A stretch of 64,000 nt of DNA from Pomphorhynchus laevis (GCA_012934845.2 WNNJ02000469.1:186001-250000), one strand, 5' to 3'; shown: positions 45,341-56,464, counted from the stretch's first letter. Made by a program: numbers and translations. Notes: generated from the letters alone by a model not told the origin.

Positions 45341-45390
45341 CTAGATGAGCCACTGAGAAAGCCGTAACGCGGCGAAAGCTCTGGCAGTAT
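45341..45390 (+). ncRNA. Hammerhead-ribozyme-like motif, 3' of type P2 element
   Basis: The string CTGAGAAAGCCGTAACGCGG then CGAAAG can fold as CUGA-, a GCCG/CGGC helix and GAAA, one base off the hammerhead core CUGANGA. Just upstream, CTAGATGAGCC offers an alternative core with one extra base. Penelope-like terminal repeats are known to encode such motifs, and the position right after the nuclease region fits. Activity is unproven. Confidence 0.45.
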
Positions 45391-45399
45391 ATAATAATA

Positions 45400-46080
45400 T
45401 CTCAGCTCTTTGATCTAATAAATTACGCAAAATCTGAACAACATGAGGCTGAGAGATAAGAGGACATTTAACTCTATTAATTTATTTTATATTTCAATTT
45501 CAAATTTTGACTTGATATAAATATTAATTCTATAAAATCTTATAAGTATTTATTATTTATCTTTATTTTTATTTATATTTAGTATAAAATACGTAGACTT
45601 AGTTATCTGATCTGATTTGTTGATCCTTCTCTAAAAAGAAAGAGTAAAAAGACAATGTAACCTAAAAAATCTGAAAATATTATGATTAGGATATATTTTA
45701 CTTTTATGTAAATCATTGAATCTCGGAATGAGACATGCTGGGTTGAAATATTTGTGGATGGTTTTAGGGCCAAACCCTGCCAAAAAACGTTAAAAACGTT
45801 TAAGATTTTGTTATCAATATTTCTTTCACCAATTGTGGACATCTTCAAGATAAATTGTAAGAACTTAATATAACCGATACAAATTTCAATTCAATTTTAT
45901 GTAAATAAATGTAGATTTATTTAAATAAAAATCGTAGATTTTTCAATTTTAAATTTTAACTTGTTATAAGTTACATTTTAAATTTTACTAATAAAGTTAG
46001 TAAATCATTTGTAATTATAAATTATAAATTATTAAATTATTTTATAAATAATTAAACAATTAAAAGATAAAATACACAAT
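45400..46080. other. AT-rich spacer
   Basis: It contains one member of the short AGACTTAGTTATCTGATCTG repeat (45593-45612). No gene was seen. Confidence 0.4.
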
Positions 46081-46084
46081 AGTT

Positions 46085-47405
46085 ATAGAAAAGTTATAGG
46101 TGTTCAAGTTAATTACAATATAAATACCTTACATTCTTGATTTTAACTACTTACAATCGGCTCGCTCCACTCAATAGACTGGTTACAATAAAAATCAAAT
46201 CAATCTGAAAAGTTATAAGTGTTCAAGTTAATTACACGAAACGAAACGACGAACCGACGTACCGAAACGAACAGTTACGTCTCAATATATATACAATTCA
46301 CAGATTGTGGACAATACCATGTTATACTGAAGAATATATACAATCATAACATACAATATAATTTGGCTTCAAAACGATCGAGTGAAGAACAACATTGTAT
46401 CCTGACACTACACGACCAATTGAGTTTATAAGCGCAGTGCCCTGAAAATTAACGTAATTTCGAACATGACTACCGCTTACACACAATGCGGCGTGTGCTT
46501 TCGTCAGTTTCGAATTACTTCGGCTGGTTTGTTGAGGAAGCACGGAAGAAGGGTTGGCTGTCCTGATTACGAATGCTTCCAAAAACATTTAACGCAAGCC
46601 AATGCCCTAATGTCCCGAATCAGGAGGAGCTAATCGTTATCGACCTGTGTCGATAACGATTAGCTCTTTCCGAGTAGTTTTTCTTCACAAGTTAAACAGC
46701 GCTGTGAGGCATATCACAACGATGGCATCCGTCGTGCAATTTCGTTCAGCGTTGCAAGAAACATCAGCGGGAGTCCAGGTGACGTCTTTCAGCAGGATGA
46801 CTCTGACGAGTTATTAAGAAGGCGAGTCTCAGAAACGATAGAAGACGAAGCAATTCGTCTTCTATTATTATCGGAGCAATTCGTCTGGCAAGTAGTTCGG
46901 AGTCGTTTCTGCCGGAGAGTTTCGAAATGCTGGAGAAACTCCCACAGTTATATCCAAGACAAGCGGTAGTTGTCCAAAACGATGAAGTTATGATATCTTG
47001 TCCAAAGGTCACGGCAAACCAGTTGGTAGTGACATCTGAGGAGGTATTGTTGTCCATTTATTCTTTCTGGAGAGCTTCCGCGGGCGGTATCGACGGGATC
47101 TGCCCTCTGCACTTGTTGGAACTTATTGGACCCTCGAGCGGACCAGCTGGCGGACGCCTGGTAGCGTCGTTGGTGTCTTTTTCGAACACTATTTTATCCG
47201 GAACAGTTCACTTTGCCATTCGTCTCATTTTATTCGGTGCTCGATTGTTAGCCTTCCGAAAGAAGTCTGGGGTGGTAGACCAATCGCCATCGGTTGTACG
47301 CTGCGCCACCTGATCGCTAAACTAGCCAATCAGTACGCTCGTGACATGCTCCGGAATATTTTCCGAATGTTTTCGGATGTTGCTCCTAAGTTATTTCGGA
47401 CGATA
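46085..47405 (+). mobile_element. R2-like LINE fragment (family D2), broken
   Basis: The leader carries GTGTTCAAGTTAATTACA twice (46097 and 46220), also found in the family D 5' leader. A short frame from 46467 has a zinc-finger-like start (CGVCFRQF...LRKHGRR). The piece 46927-47313 matches the N-terminal RT region of RLE-type LINEs: RASAGGIDGICPLHLLELIG and FAIRLILFGARLLAFRKKSG. The catalytic RT and nuclease are absent because family B DNA starts at about 47405. Several stops are present upstream. Confidence 0.7.
46626..46664. repeat. Perfect 17 bp inverted repeat (hairpin)
   Basis: GAGCTAATCGTTATCGAC and its complement flank the loop CTGT; it lies inside the family D2 fragment between the finger-like frame and the RT. 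Confidence 0.8.
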
Positions 47406-49271
47406 TTGAACCGATAGTTTGTAAGCGACTATGGCATCTTGTTGATACTTCTAGACTCTTGTCGTTCGCTAATACTGTTGATTTTTCATTACGTTGTCAT
47501 TTTACTGTTGATGATTGGTGGACCTTATTAAAGCAAAAATTTTTATTCATCGCAGATTAATTTGCACAATTGAAAAAAAATTATAAGAAAACATGTTTAC
47601 GACCTTATTGGTTTGATTATACTCTGAGCGCCTCCTTGCGGCATCGTAACACACTGTTTAAGGCATGCCAAAGGATTTTAACGAAAGCTCCGTTATATAA
47701 GGCTGCTCGGAATGCTTATCGACGACTTCAAATCGCTAAACGCCGTGCCCATGAATCCTCTGTCATTAATTTAATTTATATACACCCTAAGAAATTTTGG
47801 TCATACGTTCGGCGTAGTAGGCGAGTCAATTGCTGTATTGCATCTCTCAATGTAGGTTCTAAATTAATCAATTCTCAATTTGATATTGACCCACTTCTGT
47901 TTTGAACAATTTTGATTTTCCTACATTAACTTCATGTTTGTCTACTCCGATAAGTGTTAATAAAGAAGTCTCAAAACACTTGCTAAGTCTCCTTTTCTTC
48001 TCTGCTGCTGGTCCTAACGGCATATGTCCGTTTATTCTGCGTGTATTAACTAATCTCGCGGGGCTGCTTTGTGATTTATTCCAAAGGTCCTTAGATTCCT
48101 GTACTGTTCTTAATGACTGGCGAATAGCCACTATAGTTCCTATTCATAAGAAAGGCGATAGGTCAAATCCCAATAACTATAGGCCGATTAGTTTAAGAAA
48201 TCACGTAAGCAAGATCTTAGAGCGAATTGTGCATAGTAGAATAATTTTTCATTTAAACACGTATAACCTTCTAAGTTCTGCACAACATTGTTTCCGAAAA
48301 GACAGATCTTGCCTATTAAATCTTTTGTGTGCACGTGAGGTTTGGGCAAACTTGATCTCTACTGAACACTGTGCAGATGTTATATTTCTTTGACTTCAGC
48401 CGGGCATTTGAACGAGTACCCTAATCCCTTCTAGACTATGTATTGATTTCTTACGGCATTCACCTCAGTGTTGTTGGTTGAGTCAGCAATTTCCTCAGTG
48501 ATCGTCAATTTTATGTCCGTATTGGTGAAAGCTTAGAGATTTTAATACCGGTGTTTGAATAACCTAGGGATTTGAATACTGGTTTTCCTAAAGGTACAGT
48601 GTTGGGACCTCTCTTATTTACAGTTTTCGTTGACTCCTTGTTGCATAAAATTAATTGTGGATGTCTTGCATACACTGATGATTCGAAAATATGGGCCAAA
48701 ATTGATTCGTTAGCTGACCGTGTGAAATTTCAGATGGAAGTATATAAAATTTATGAATGGAGTTGTAAGACCGGTTTATTGATTAATGTATCAAAATGTG
48801 CTCACATGCGCTTTGATAGGTCTTCACTTATATCTTTATATATGCTACAATTACAAGAGATCGAAACAGTTGCGAGTGTTCGGGATTTGGGAATTATTTG
48901 GGATCGGACCTTGAGAACTAGAGTTGACACTGATCGGAGATGTGATGAAGCTAAGAGGAAACTTTTCATTATCAAGAATGTTCTTTCGTACCTATTACCT
49001 TCATGTTTTGGCTTCATATATAAATATCTAATACGTTCTCATTTAGAATACAGTATCCAAGTGAATTTTCCAATTTCCTAGGGTGAGGTTAATAGTTTAG
49101 AATGTATTCTACAACGTGGTAGCAAATTATGCAATGGAATTTCAAATCTGAGCTACTCACAACGCCTACTCACGATTAATGTTAATAGTGTCCGTTGCAG
49201 GTTAATGTACCTAGATATGTTAGCCATGTACTTTATGGTGAAGGGAATTAACGGGTATCCACCTGGCCGCC
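47405..49271 (+). mobile_element. Family B LINE copy 2, broken
   Basis: Linker (47570-47905, RPYWFDYTLS and HPKKFWSYVR), RT fingers (47902-48393, SAAGPNGICPF, ATIVPIHKKGDR and NNYRPISLRNHVSKILE) and RT palm and thumb (48572-49081, FPKGTVLGPLLFTVF and AYTDDSKIW). The A motif (DFSRAFERVP-like, about 48390-48420) is in another frame, and the C motif reads YTDD instead of YADD. It is truncated at the 5' end and interrupted by several frameshifts and stops. Confidence 0.8.
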
Positions 49272-49405
49272 AAAGCATCACAACTGAGGAATGAGGATTA
49301 TAACGAAGATATAGGGACAAAAATATTATATTCTGACATTTATAAGACCCATTTGAGGGTGACTACTAATTTGTAAATTATATTTGAATTATTAAAAAAA
49401 TTGTT
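49272..49405 (+). mobile_element. Family D LINE 3'-end scrap
   Basis: About 120 bases match the 3' untranslated end of copy A (37090-37210) closely: CATCACAACTGAG, ATTATAACGAAGATATA, AATATTATATTCTGACATTT and CATTTGAGGGT. It follows the family B copy directly, so B may have inserted into a D-type element whose 5' leader is at 46.1 kb. Confidence 0.85.
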
Positions 49406-50435
49406 CATTAAAAAAAGAATATAAATTATTCATAAGAATCTTTGAAATTATTTAAATAAAATAGTTTAATTAATAAACTAGTTTACTATTAATAGTTTAA
49501 TATTAAACTATCATTTTATTAAAATATAATTATTTTAAAAATATAATTAAAATTAGCTGATTTAAATAAATATAATTTATTAATAATATGATTTAATAAT
49601 AAGAGTAATTAATAATTATATAATACTTAATAATATAATTAATAATATGATAGACATTTTGACCGAGCATGATTTGTCAATAGCTCACATTACGCCAGTA
49701 GTAACTAGCCAATCAATGCCAAAATATACAAGTAGCTTTTTTGATAGAAAAACGATTATTAATGTTGCTGAGTATTTACAAATATCATTTGAAGAACACC
49801 ATAATTGCAATAATACGCTTTGTCTCCATTTGCCATGTTTGTAGTAAATCAAATAGAAACACAATATCAGTTATTTGGTTATTACTGAAAATGTGATCTT
49901 TTTCATTTTGCATCGATCATTTACTGATTATTTGTATATTAATCATAATACAATAAATGAATTTAAATAATTGTATAACTAAATATATTTTCATTAGCTC
50001 ATATAGATTATTTTATTACATTTATATTATGTAAGTATATTTTCAATTCTAAATTAGAATTGAATTGCGATATCGAATAGATACTATTATCAATAATTTA
50101 AACCGGAATAAAAACTAAACGATATTTACAAGATTAATTTGGTCTCTTACAATTTAAAAAATGTTTTTATAATCAGGACTTGTTTATGATTTTATGAGGA
50201 AAACATAGTGATTTATTTACGAGTATACCATTTGGTGTCTCAGGGCAGGTGTAGCAACAAATTATATTTTATATATTTGCACACTTGAAAGTGCCCATGT
50301 TAAACAGCATTTCTATTAAAAGAAATTTAGTGCCTGATGCATGGTTAAACTGCAATACTCACTGCCATGCACAGAGCTTATGCGAAATTCCTTCTGATGA
50401 TTCAGATCAAGGGTACTTTTGTTTTCGAGCTTTAA
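49406..50435. other. AT-rich DNA, no gene recognised
   Basis: A 65-residue frame (49647-49844) with no recognised similarity is present; it is too weak to call. Confidence 0.4.
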
Positions 50436-50685
50436 ACACTGTTTAAGCGTGTGTTAAGGTGACTATAGATGATTATTGAAGTTACGGTACTGATGAGCCC
50501 CGTTAGAGTGAAACGCGTCTACCGTTGTTGAAGTTTGTCGTCACACAGGATGACTGGGCATACGTAGTGACTTTGAATATTGCGAGAGTAATTCGGTTCT
50601 ATTTCTTGGTCTGATGAGGATATATAGGATGCTGCCTGGTGTTTATGCCTCTTCATGAGGAAAACAGTGATATATAATGTCATTT
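50436..50685 (+). repeat. Dispersed non-coding repeat R, copy 2
   Basis: It matches 13430-13660. This copy includes CTGATGAGCCCCGTTAGAGT then GAAACGCG (50490-50517), which resembles a hammerhead core with a poorly paired helix II; copy 1 lacks it. Confidence 0.75.
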
Positions 50686-51260
50686 TAATATTTTATTTCA
50701 AATATTCAAGATTAATATGATTAATATCTTTAGATTAACATGATTTTATTAAATCAATTAAATAATATTATTTCACATTTTACAAATAAGTAAAATTTAG
50801 CTATTTTTTAATTGAATTTAATATTGTAGACATGCTTGAAGTTTAAAAAGTATTTTATCTTCCTGCCCAGTTTAAAATCTAATTTCGACTATTAATAATG
50901 TTAACAAAATATTTATTATAAACTTGTTTATTCACAATAATTTATAGTTTTGTGCTTATGTAGTTTGGTACAAATTTATTCGATTCCTTAACCTAACACA
51001 ATTGCCGACACAAAGGGATGATTTTGTTATAAAGTTTCCTTTTTCTAAAAGATTTTGCTTGAATAATCTACTGACGATTTATGTATTAAATTAAAATGCT
51101 TTGTAGATTTTTGTTCTTCGGCTTCTATTAGTGTATAAAATTAAAACGCAATGTTAAGTTAGAAGGTCATATTTTTCATGTAAAATAGGAGATGCTAAGA
51201 CCTCATAACATTCATATATTTGACGGAGTTAATTTTTTAAAGCCTTCATTTAAAATCGTG
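50686..51260. other. AT-rich spacer, no gene seen
   Basis: Nothing recognised. Confidence 0.4.
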
Positions 51261-51261
51261 G

Positions 51262-51400
51262 TGTACTGCGAGGCGATCCTATAAGCCCTCTGATTTTTAG
51301 TCTCAGATTTACCGGCGATAATAGAAGAAACGAATGTTAAATCTATCTTTTGCGCGGATGACCTAGTACGCAATTACTTGAACAATCTAACTCTTCTGAA
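51262..51400 (+). pseudogene. Short reverse transcriptase remnant
   Basis: The plus strand reads RGDPISPLIFSLRF (B-motif-like) and, after a stop and frame change, SIFCADDLVRN (C-motif-like) some 25 codons later. The spacing is shorter than normal, so internal sequence is lost. The RGDPISPLIF form is typical of R2/R4-type or L1-type RTs. No flanking domains remain. Confidence 0.45.
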
Positions 51401-52019
51401 ACTGAACGAAAAGAATCGCTAGTTTTTTTTCCGTAAATTATATTTCCTTCTATTTGTGATATTAAATTTATTTTGTAAATCTTGTACATTTTTTACTTGC
51501 CCCCATCGTTCGTAGCTGTAGCGGGATTTAATAATAAATTTCTCAGATTATTATTAAAACGTAAAAGCTACAAAAATTTATTGTCAAAGAGTAATTTATT
51601 GAAAATTATATTATTTTGTTATAAAATATTTTTTATTTTTTTAATAAATTATTTTTTTACAGAAAATTATAAAGGCTTTGCAATTAACAAAAGAACAAGT
51701 CTATGACATTTTTAAACCGTAAAATATTAATTCACGTTATTGCTGGGAATTTTAAAGTGCAGTATTATTAAAGAATACGTAAGTTCAAATGTGTGATTCA
51801 TAACTTTTGTTTGAAAATGAAGAGTTTGCGAAATTTTATTCGTACTTTGAGATATCAAAAGTACAAAATGTACAGAATAAAAATATATAAAAAATGATAT
51901 ACTTTAAACGATAATGAACTTTACTTGTGATAGCAACTCTATTATTTACCGTGAATAGTCAGAATGTTATTGCGATCATATTTGTTCAAATACTCCTGAA
52001 ACCTGTATCATAAAGCTGT
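51401..52019. other. AT-rich DNA, no gene recognised
   Basis: A 74-residue frame (51482-51706) rich in L, K and F is likely compositional. Confidence 0.4.
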
Positions 52020-52510
52020 ATTATGTCTGTTCTAAAAATTCTTTTGTAGAATTAATACTGAAATAGTGTTTTATACCAGTATTAATTTCGATTACCTTGC
52101 AATATTTTTTAAAATGTGCTTTAATTACTTTAAGGTATTTTATTCATATAGACAAAAAGTGGTTTTAATGTACATTAAAACGCACTAAATATGAACCTAG
52201 GTTTTATTGGATTTTTATGTAATTTTGGATTTCAATATAATAAACGAATAGTTTTATTATCTGATTCAATTTTTATACCCTTCTCATCCATTATAGAACA
52301 ATAACTTGTAATAATTGTTTCTAAATTTAAATCACTACATTCATATGTTGTGTTTATATTTCAATCATTATAATTAACTTCTTTCATCAGTATATCATAA
52401 TAAAGCTTTTTGCATATGAAGACAAAGTTATTACTAGCTTTATCAATAGTTGTTATTATATAGTTATCCTTTAATTTAGTAAGCACTAAATACATATCTT
52501 TATTATAATT

Positions 52511-52690
52511 GATGTATTTAACCTTTCACTATTAATCAGGTTACCAAAAGTTATTAAGGTTATTAAAGTTATTATTAATTATTGTGTAAATTTTATTTTC
52601 ATTTTAATTTTATCAAATATATAATTTTTTAAATTTTTAATCTTTGATGTATTTAACCTTTCACTATTAATCAGGTTACCAAAGTAAGCA
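52511..52690. repeat. Short direct repeat, period 134
   Basis: GATGTATTTAACCTTTCACT followed by ATTAATCAGGTTACCAAA occurs at 52511 and 52645. Confidence 0.8.
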
Positions 52691-52741
52691 TTTAAGTTAT
52701 TATATAAGAATTGTAAATTTTATTTTCATTGTTATTAATTT

Positions 52742-53569
52742 TTATTGTGGTGTCAAAGCTGCAGTGCACTCAGTGTCAGAATTATTCCAAGAGGCTACGA
52801 ATCCAGCGATTTTACAGATAGACGCTTCGAACGCATTTAACTGCATTAATCTATATTTATACCCTTTTGATAGCAGCTTTCTTAATTCACTATTTTTAAT
52901 TAATTCTAGATTATGAGTGCATATATGTTCATTTATTTTATCAAAACTAAGACTTTTACAATTGCATTCTGTTTCCATTATGTTTCTAATATTATCGTTA
53001 CATTTTGATTTTAATTCTTTATTATAATTACAAATTTTTCGTCCTAATGGTGGTAGGAGTTTATACCTTATTTTAGGAATATATTTACTTAAATCTGACC
53101 CTATTATTTCTTTACTTTTAGAATTATTTAAAAGTCGACCTATATTTATGTTATTAATAAATTTATTAATGAAGTTTATGGTCAGTGTATATTTTCTATT
53201 GTTATTATTAACATTTATTGTACGATTATAGTATTTTGTATTACAATAACTGTCTATTATGCAACTTAGCCTATCATAGTCGTTAATTAATTTTTGATTT
53301 ATTGAACATATGATATCTTTAGAAAAACTTCTTATATTTACATAAAGATCTTTTAGCTTATTATCACTTAAAAGTTGTTTTAATATTTCTAATTGTTCAT
53401 TTATATACATATCTTTTTTAATATTTTTAACTCTATTTTTTCTATTCCTTTTATCGCCATGACTTCTTGGTTTGCGTTTAACCGGATTATTATAATATAG
53501 TTGTTTATTATGTATTATACTACTTTTGCCAATTCCTTGTACCACGTCATTCAATCCTAATGAGTACAT
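52742..53569 (-). CDS. N-terminal RT-associated region of type P1 element
   Basis: The 275-residue frame is rich in N, K and I. It contains the region preceding the catalytic core in Penelope-like RTs: PPLGRKICNYNKEL, a CNCKSLSFDKINEHICTHNL cysteine/histidine stretch, then IKNSELRKLLSKGYKYR, which corresponds to the conserved NxxLRxLLxKGPxFR motif. The last 30 residues (from AFEASICKIAG) do not look like the family, so the frame probably runs out of the element-like sequence. A 40-base motif (GATGTATTTAACCTTTCACT...) is duplicated just beyond it at 52511 and 52645. Confidence 0.75.
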   Translation of the reverse strand: MYSLGLNDVVQGIGKSSIIHNKQLYYNNPVKRKPRSHGDKRNRKNRVKNIKKDMYINEQLEILKQLLSDNKLKDLYVNIRSFSKDIICSINQKLINDYDRLSCIIDSYCNTKYYNRTINVNNNNRKYTLTINFINKFINNINIGRLLNNSKSKEIIGSDLSKYIPKIRYKLLPPLGRKICNYNKELKSKCNDNIRNIMETECNCKSLSFDKINEHICTHNLELIKNSELRKLLSKGYKYRLMQLNAFEASICKIAGFVASWNNSDTECTAALTPQ

Positions 53570-53686
53570 GGAAGTGAGCGTTTTAATCCAAAAATCTTCT
53601 TTTTCTAATATTTTTTGATTTAATATTGTCTTATTTTCTTCGATAATATGTTCTAAAATAAATAATTTACAGTTTTTAATATAATG

Positions 53687-54013
53687 TCATATTAATCTCA
53701 TATGTTTATGAAATATAGTTTGACTATTATGCTGTATATTATATATGTGTTGCCTAAACCTAGTTTTTAACATTTGATATGTTTTTCCTATATATTGCAA
53801 TCCACATGTACATTGTATTAGATACACTACACCTGCGGTATTGCAGTTACAATTATTATTAATATTTAATGAAAAACATTTGTTTGTCGTATTACTTACG
53901 ATACAATTATTATTTATAACATCACAAACTATACAATTTTTTCTCTTACATTTAAAAGATCTAAAATTGAAATCATTGTTACTTACGTATTTTTCCAATA
54001 TGGTTGAGTACAT
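53687..54013 (-). CDS. GIY-YIG endonuclease domain of type P1 element
   Basis: The 108-residue frame begins MYSTILEKYVSNNDFNFRSF. A cysteine motif CKRKNCIVCD (C-x4-C-x2-C spacing, as described for Naiads) comes before the nuclease. The nuclease itself shows GVVYLIQCTCGLQYIGKT, in which VVYLI is the GIY equivalent and QYIGKT the YIG motif, then the catalytic R in MLKTRFRQHI. The nuclease would nick DNA to prime reverse transcription. Confidence 0.85.
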   Translation of the reverse strand: MYSTILEKYVSNNDFNFRSFKCKRKNCIVCDVINNNCIVSNTTNKCFSLNINNNCNCNTAGVVYLIQCTCGLQYIGKTYQMLKTRFRQHIYNIQHNSQTIFHKHMRLI

Positions 54014-54060
54014 GTAACTTTTAAGTCATAATTTTTAACGTTGCTTTTTCGGTGTCGCTA

Positions 54061-55080
54061 CCTAGTTTAGTTGACTCAGACTAAACTTACAACGGGCCAT
54101 CTAGCAGCATCTGACAGGGGGCTGCCCTGCTTAAGGCGGTTGTAGGCTGGAACAAGATCTATAAAGATCAATTACCTTCACTCCACGAGATAATCGATAT
54201 GATCGAACATTTTTTGACGTCAATTTTTTTTCTCAATACATGCTCCGTCATATGCCAGCAGTTCGCATCTCACCGCCTTTAAATTGAATGAAAAAAACGC
54301 AAGAACATCAAATACGGTGAAAGAATTGTCGGTGTTGAAGAAAGCGACTTTGTCCGGTAATTTTTCTACATCCGGAAGAATTGGACTGCAAGCTCTTAAG
54401 TGACTCAAGAACATTGCTCGATAATCTCTAGGTTAAAATCATAACAATATAGTGATGTATTGGTACACTTAAGTATCTCAAGATAACTTTCTCGATTGCA
54501 AGGGTTTCTTCATCATGTCTACAAATGCATCGCTCTAGTGAAAAATTCAATCTTATCTGACTATGTAACTCATTAATAGGTTCATTTACGGGAACCTAAT
54601 TTTTGTAAATTAATTTTATATAATAAACAAATTGATTAACAAATTGCATGTTTTCTTTCTAATGATTTCATCATCAGCTAGCAAAATATAGAAAATAAAG
54701 AAGTGTTTGTTGATTTACTGTAGCATTATAAAAGACGTACAATTTGTTCATCAATTTGCTTACCATCTGGATAAACAAATTGTACGATTTGTTTCTGATT
54801 ATGCCAGCAGCAGCTAGCGAAATTCAAAAATAAATTTATGATCTTGTGGCAAAAGCATCGCACAATTATTTTTGCAGTATTCTTATAGCGCTATGTAAAC
54901 TTAAAACAGAAGTAAAAAATTGCAATCCTAATTTTGAGAGAAAATATAAAAATTCAATCATCAAATCGTTGCGTCTGTGTTTTAACTAGAAATTTGGATT
55001 GATTATATGAAATTGCGTTCCGCCATCCATTTATCCTCAATAAATTTGGACCTTAACAAAAGAATAATCAAAAACTAATG
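54061..55080. other. Spacer, no gene supported
   Basis: 54061-54210 may be 5' leader of the Penelope-like element. A 64-residue minus-strand frame (54414-54220) is open but unassigned. The string ACAAATTGTACG/CGTACAATTTGTT appears in inverted form at about 54730 and 54775. Confidence 0.35.
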
Positions 55081-55084
55081 ACTT

Positions 55085-55640
55085 AAGTGATTATATGATA
55101 GCAATAAACCAAATATTCACGTAGCACGATTTTACCATAAAGTTATAAGTTAAAGTTATAAGTATTTGATTTTCATATTTTAAGCAATTCAATTCTTAGT
55201 TTGTTAAGGATACGATGTTGTAAAGGATGCCTTATTGGGTGCAAATTCCTTCTCTTTTGGAACTTGCGTGATGATAGCGTTGGGATGTACAATGAGTAAA
55301 AAGTGCTATCTCAATACTTGTCACGTGGATCGCTACTCAGGTGAAAGATACATTTACGGTAATTTGATTTTATCAACAATTAATTATTAGAGTAAGTATA
55401 AGGAAAGGAGCACTTTTCAATACTTGTCACGTGGATCGCTACTCAGGTGAAAGATACATTTACGGTAATTTGATTTTATTAACAATTAATTATTAGAGTA
55501 AGTATAAGGAAAGGAGCAGTCGATTGTGAATTACTTTAGCTTTATATGATAGTAATATAAATAAACCAAATATTCACGTAGAAGAATTTACTATAAAGTT
55601 ATAAGTTAAAGTTATAAGTCTATGATTTTACTATCGAAAT
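55085..55640. repeat. Nested direct duplications
   Basis: A ~100 bp unit (AATACTTGTCACGTGGATCG to AAGGAAAGGAGCA) occurs twice in tandem, about 55313-55412 and 55416-55520. An ~85 bp unit (ATAAACCAAATATTCACGTA to AAGTTATAAGT) flanks them at about 55103-55170 and 55558-55620. Confidence 0.85.
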
Positions 55641-55750
55641 ATAAAACTTAATTAATGCTTATTGACCCTGTTCCTGAATTCCAAAAGATAAAATATAAAG
55701 TAAAACTTTAATAGTATACTTTTGTTTTTTTTGCTAGCGTTTGACTGTTT

Positions 55751-56464
55751 GTCCTTTTCAAGGATACACTGGATTGTTAGAATTATACAAAATCGTTATA
55801 ATCGAATGAAATAAGTATATACACGGAAAAAGGCAGCGTTTAATTAGTACACGGAAGAAAGTAGTGCAACTACATGGATGAACCAATGCGTTTATATTAA
55901 AATATCTTTAATGATAACCATGTTAATGTCAAGTTCAATTATACTTGTTGCCTGTCATAAGCGTATTTTGGGATATAATATGCAAAGATTTATATTATAA
56001 CGCCCTATTAAAACGGGGCATTATGAGTTCAGCACTCGCGAACCACGTCCTGACCGATGATCACAGGACTATGAGGAAACAAAATCAGTCTGTGTCGATA
56101 ACTATGAGGAAATTGTCCTTTTCAAGGATACACTGGATTGTTAGAATTATACAAAATCGTTATAATCGAATGAAATAAGTATATACACGGAAAAAGGCAG
56201 CGTTTAATTAGTACACGGAAGAAAGTAGTGCAACTACATGGATGAACCAATGCGTTTATATTAAAATATCTTTAATGATAACCATGTTAATGTCAAGTTC
56301 AATTATACTTGTTGCCTGTCATAAGCGTATTTTGGGATATAATATGCAAAGATTTATATTATAACGCCCTATTAAAACGGGGCATTATGAGTTCAGCACT
56401 CGCGAACCACGTCCTGACCGATGATCACAGGACTATGAGGAAACAAAATCAGTCTGTGTCGATA
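55751..56464. repeat. Tandem duplication, period 364, apparently identical copies
   Basis: Units 55751-56100 and 56115-56464 both start GTCCTTTTCAAGGATACACT and end AATCAGTCTGTGTCGATA. I saw no difference between them, so the duplication is recent or an assembly artefact. The 14-base joint repeats ACTATGAGGAAA from the unit end. Confidence 0.9.

Larger units (their letters stand above)
43614..45400 (+). mobile_element. Penelope-like element (type P2) with C-terminal GIY-YIG, broken
   Basis: The order is RT palm (IKGLSMGNCLAPILENVY, then an IDDVLIVHD catalytic region near 43970), an AT-rich interruption at about 44090-44440, then a GIY-YIG nuclease region and a 3' segment with a hammerhead-like motif. 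This is the canonical Penelope order (RT then nuclease). The 5' part of the RT is missing and replaced by an inverted repeat. The element is clearly broken, in several places. Confidence 0.8.
52020..54060 (-). mobile_element. Penelope-like element (type P1) with N-terminal GIY-YIG (Naiad-like), broken
   Basis: Down the minus strand the order is GIY-YIG nuclease (54013-53687), the Penelope N-terminal RT region (53569-52742) and the first part of the RT (about 52200-52020, matching 14.95-15.1 kb). A nuclease in front of the RT is the permuted order known for Naiad elements; canonical Penelope elements have it behind. The 3' part of the RT is absent here. It is very AT-rich, and the element is broken. 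Confidence 0.8.

Noticed and set aside
49647-49844. 65-residue open frame as a host gene
   Set aside because: No recognised family, AT-rich surroundings and length compatible with chance.
51482-51706. Membrane-like small protein rich in L and F
   Set aside because: Composition explained by AT-rich DNA; no start context or homology recalled.
54220-54414. Possible Sec61-alpha-like N terminus (FLSHLRACSPILPDVEK)
   Set aside because: Only a vague resemblance over about 20 residues; the rest does not match and no further exons were seen.
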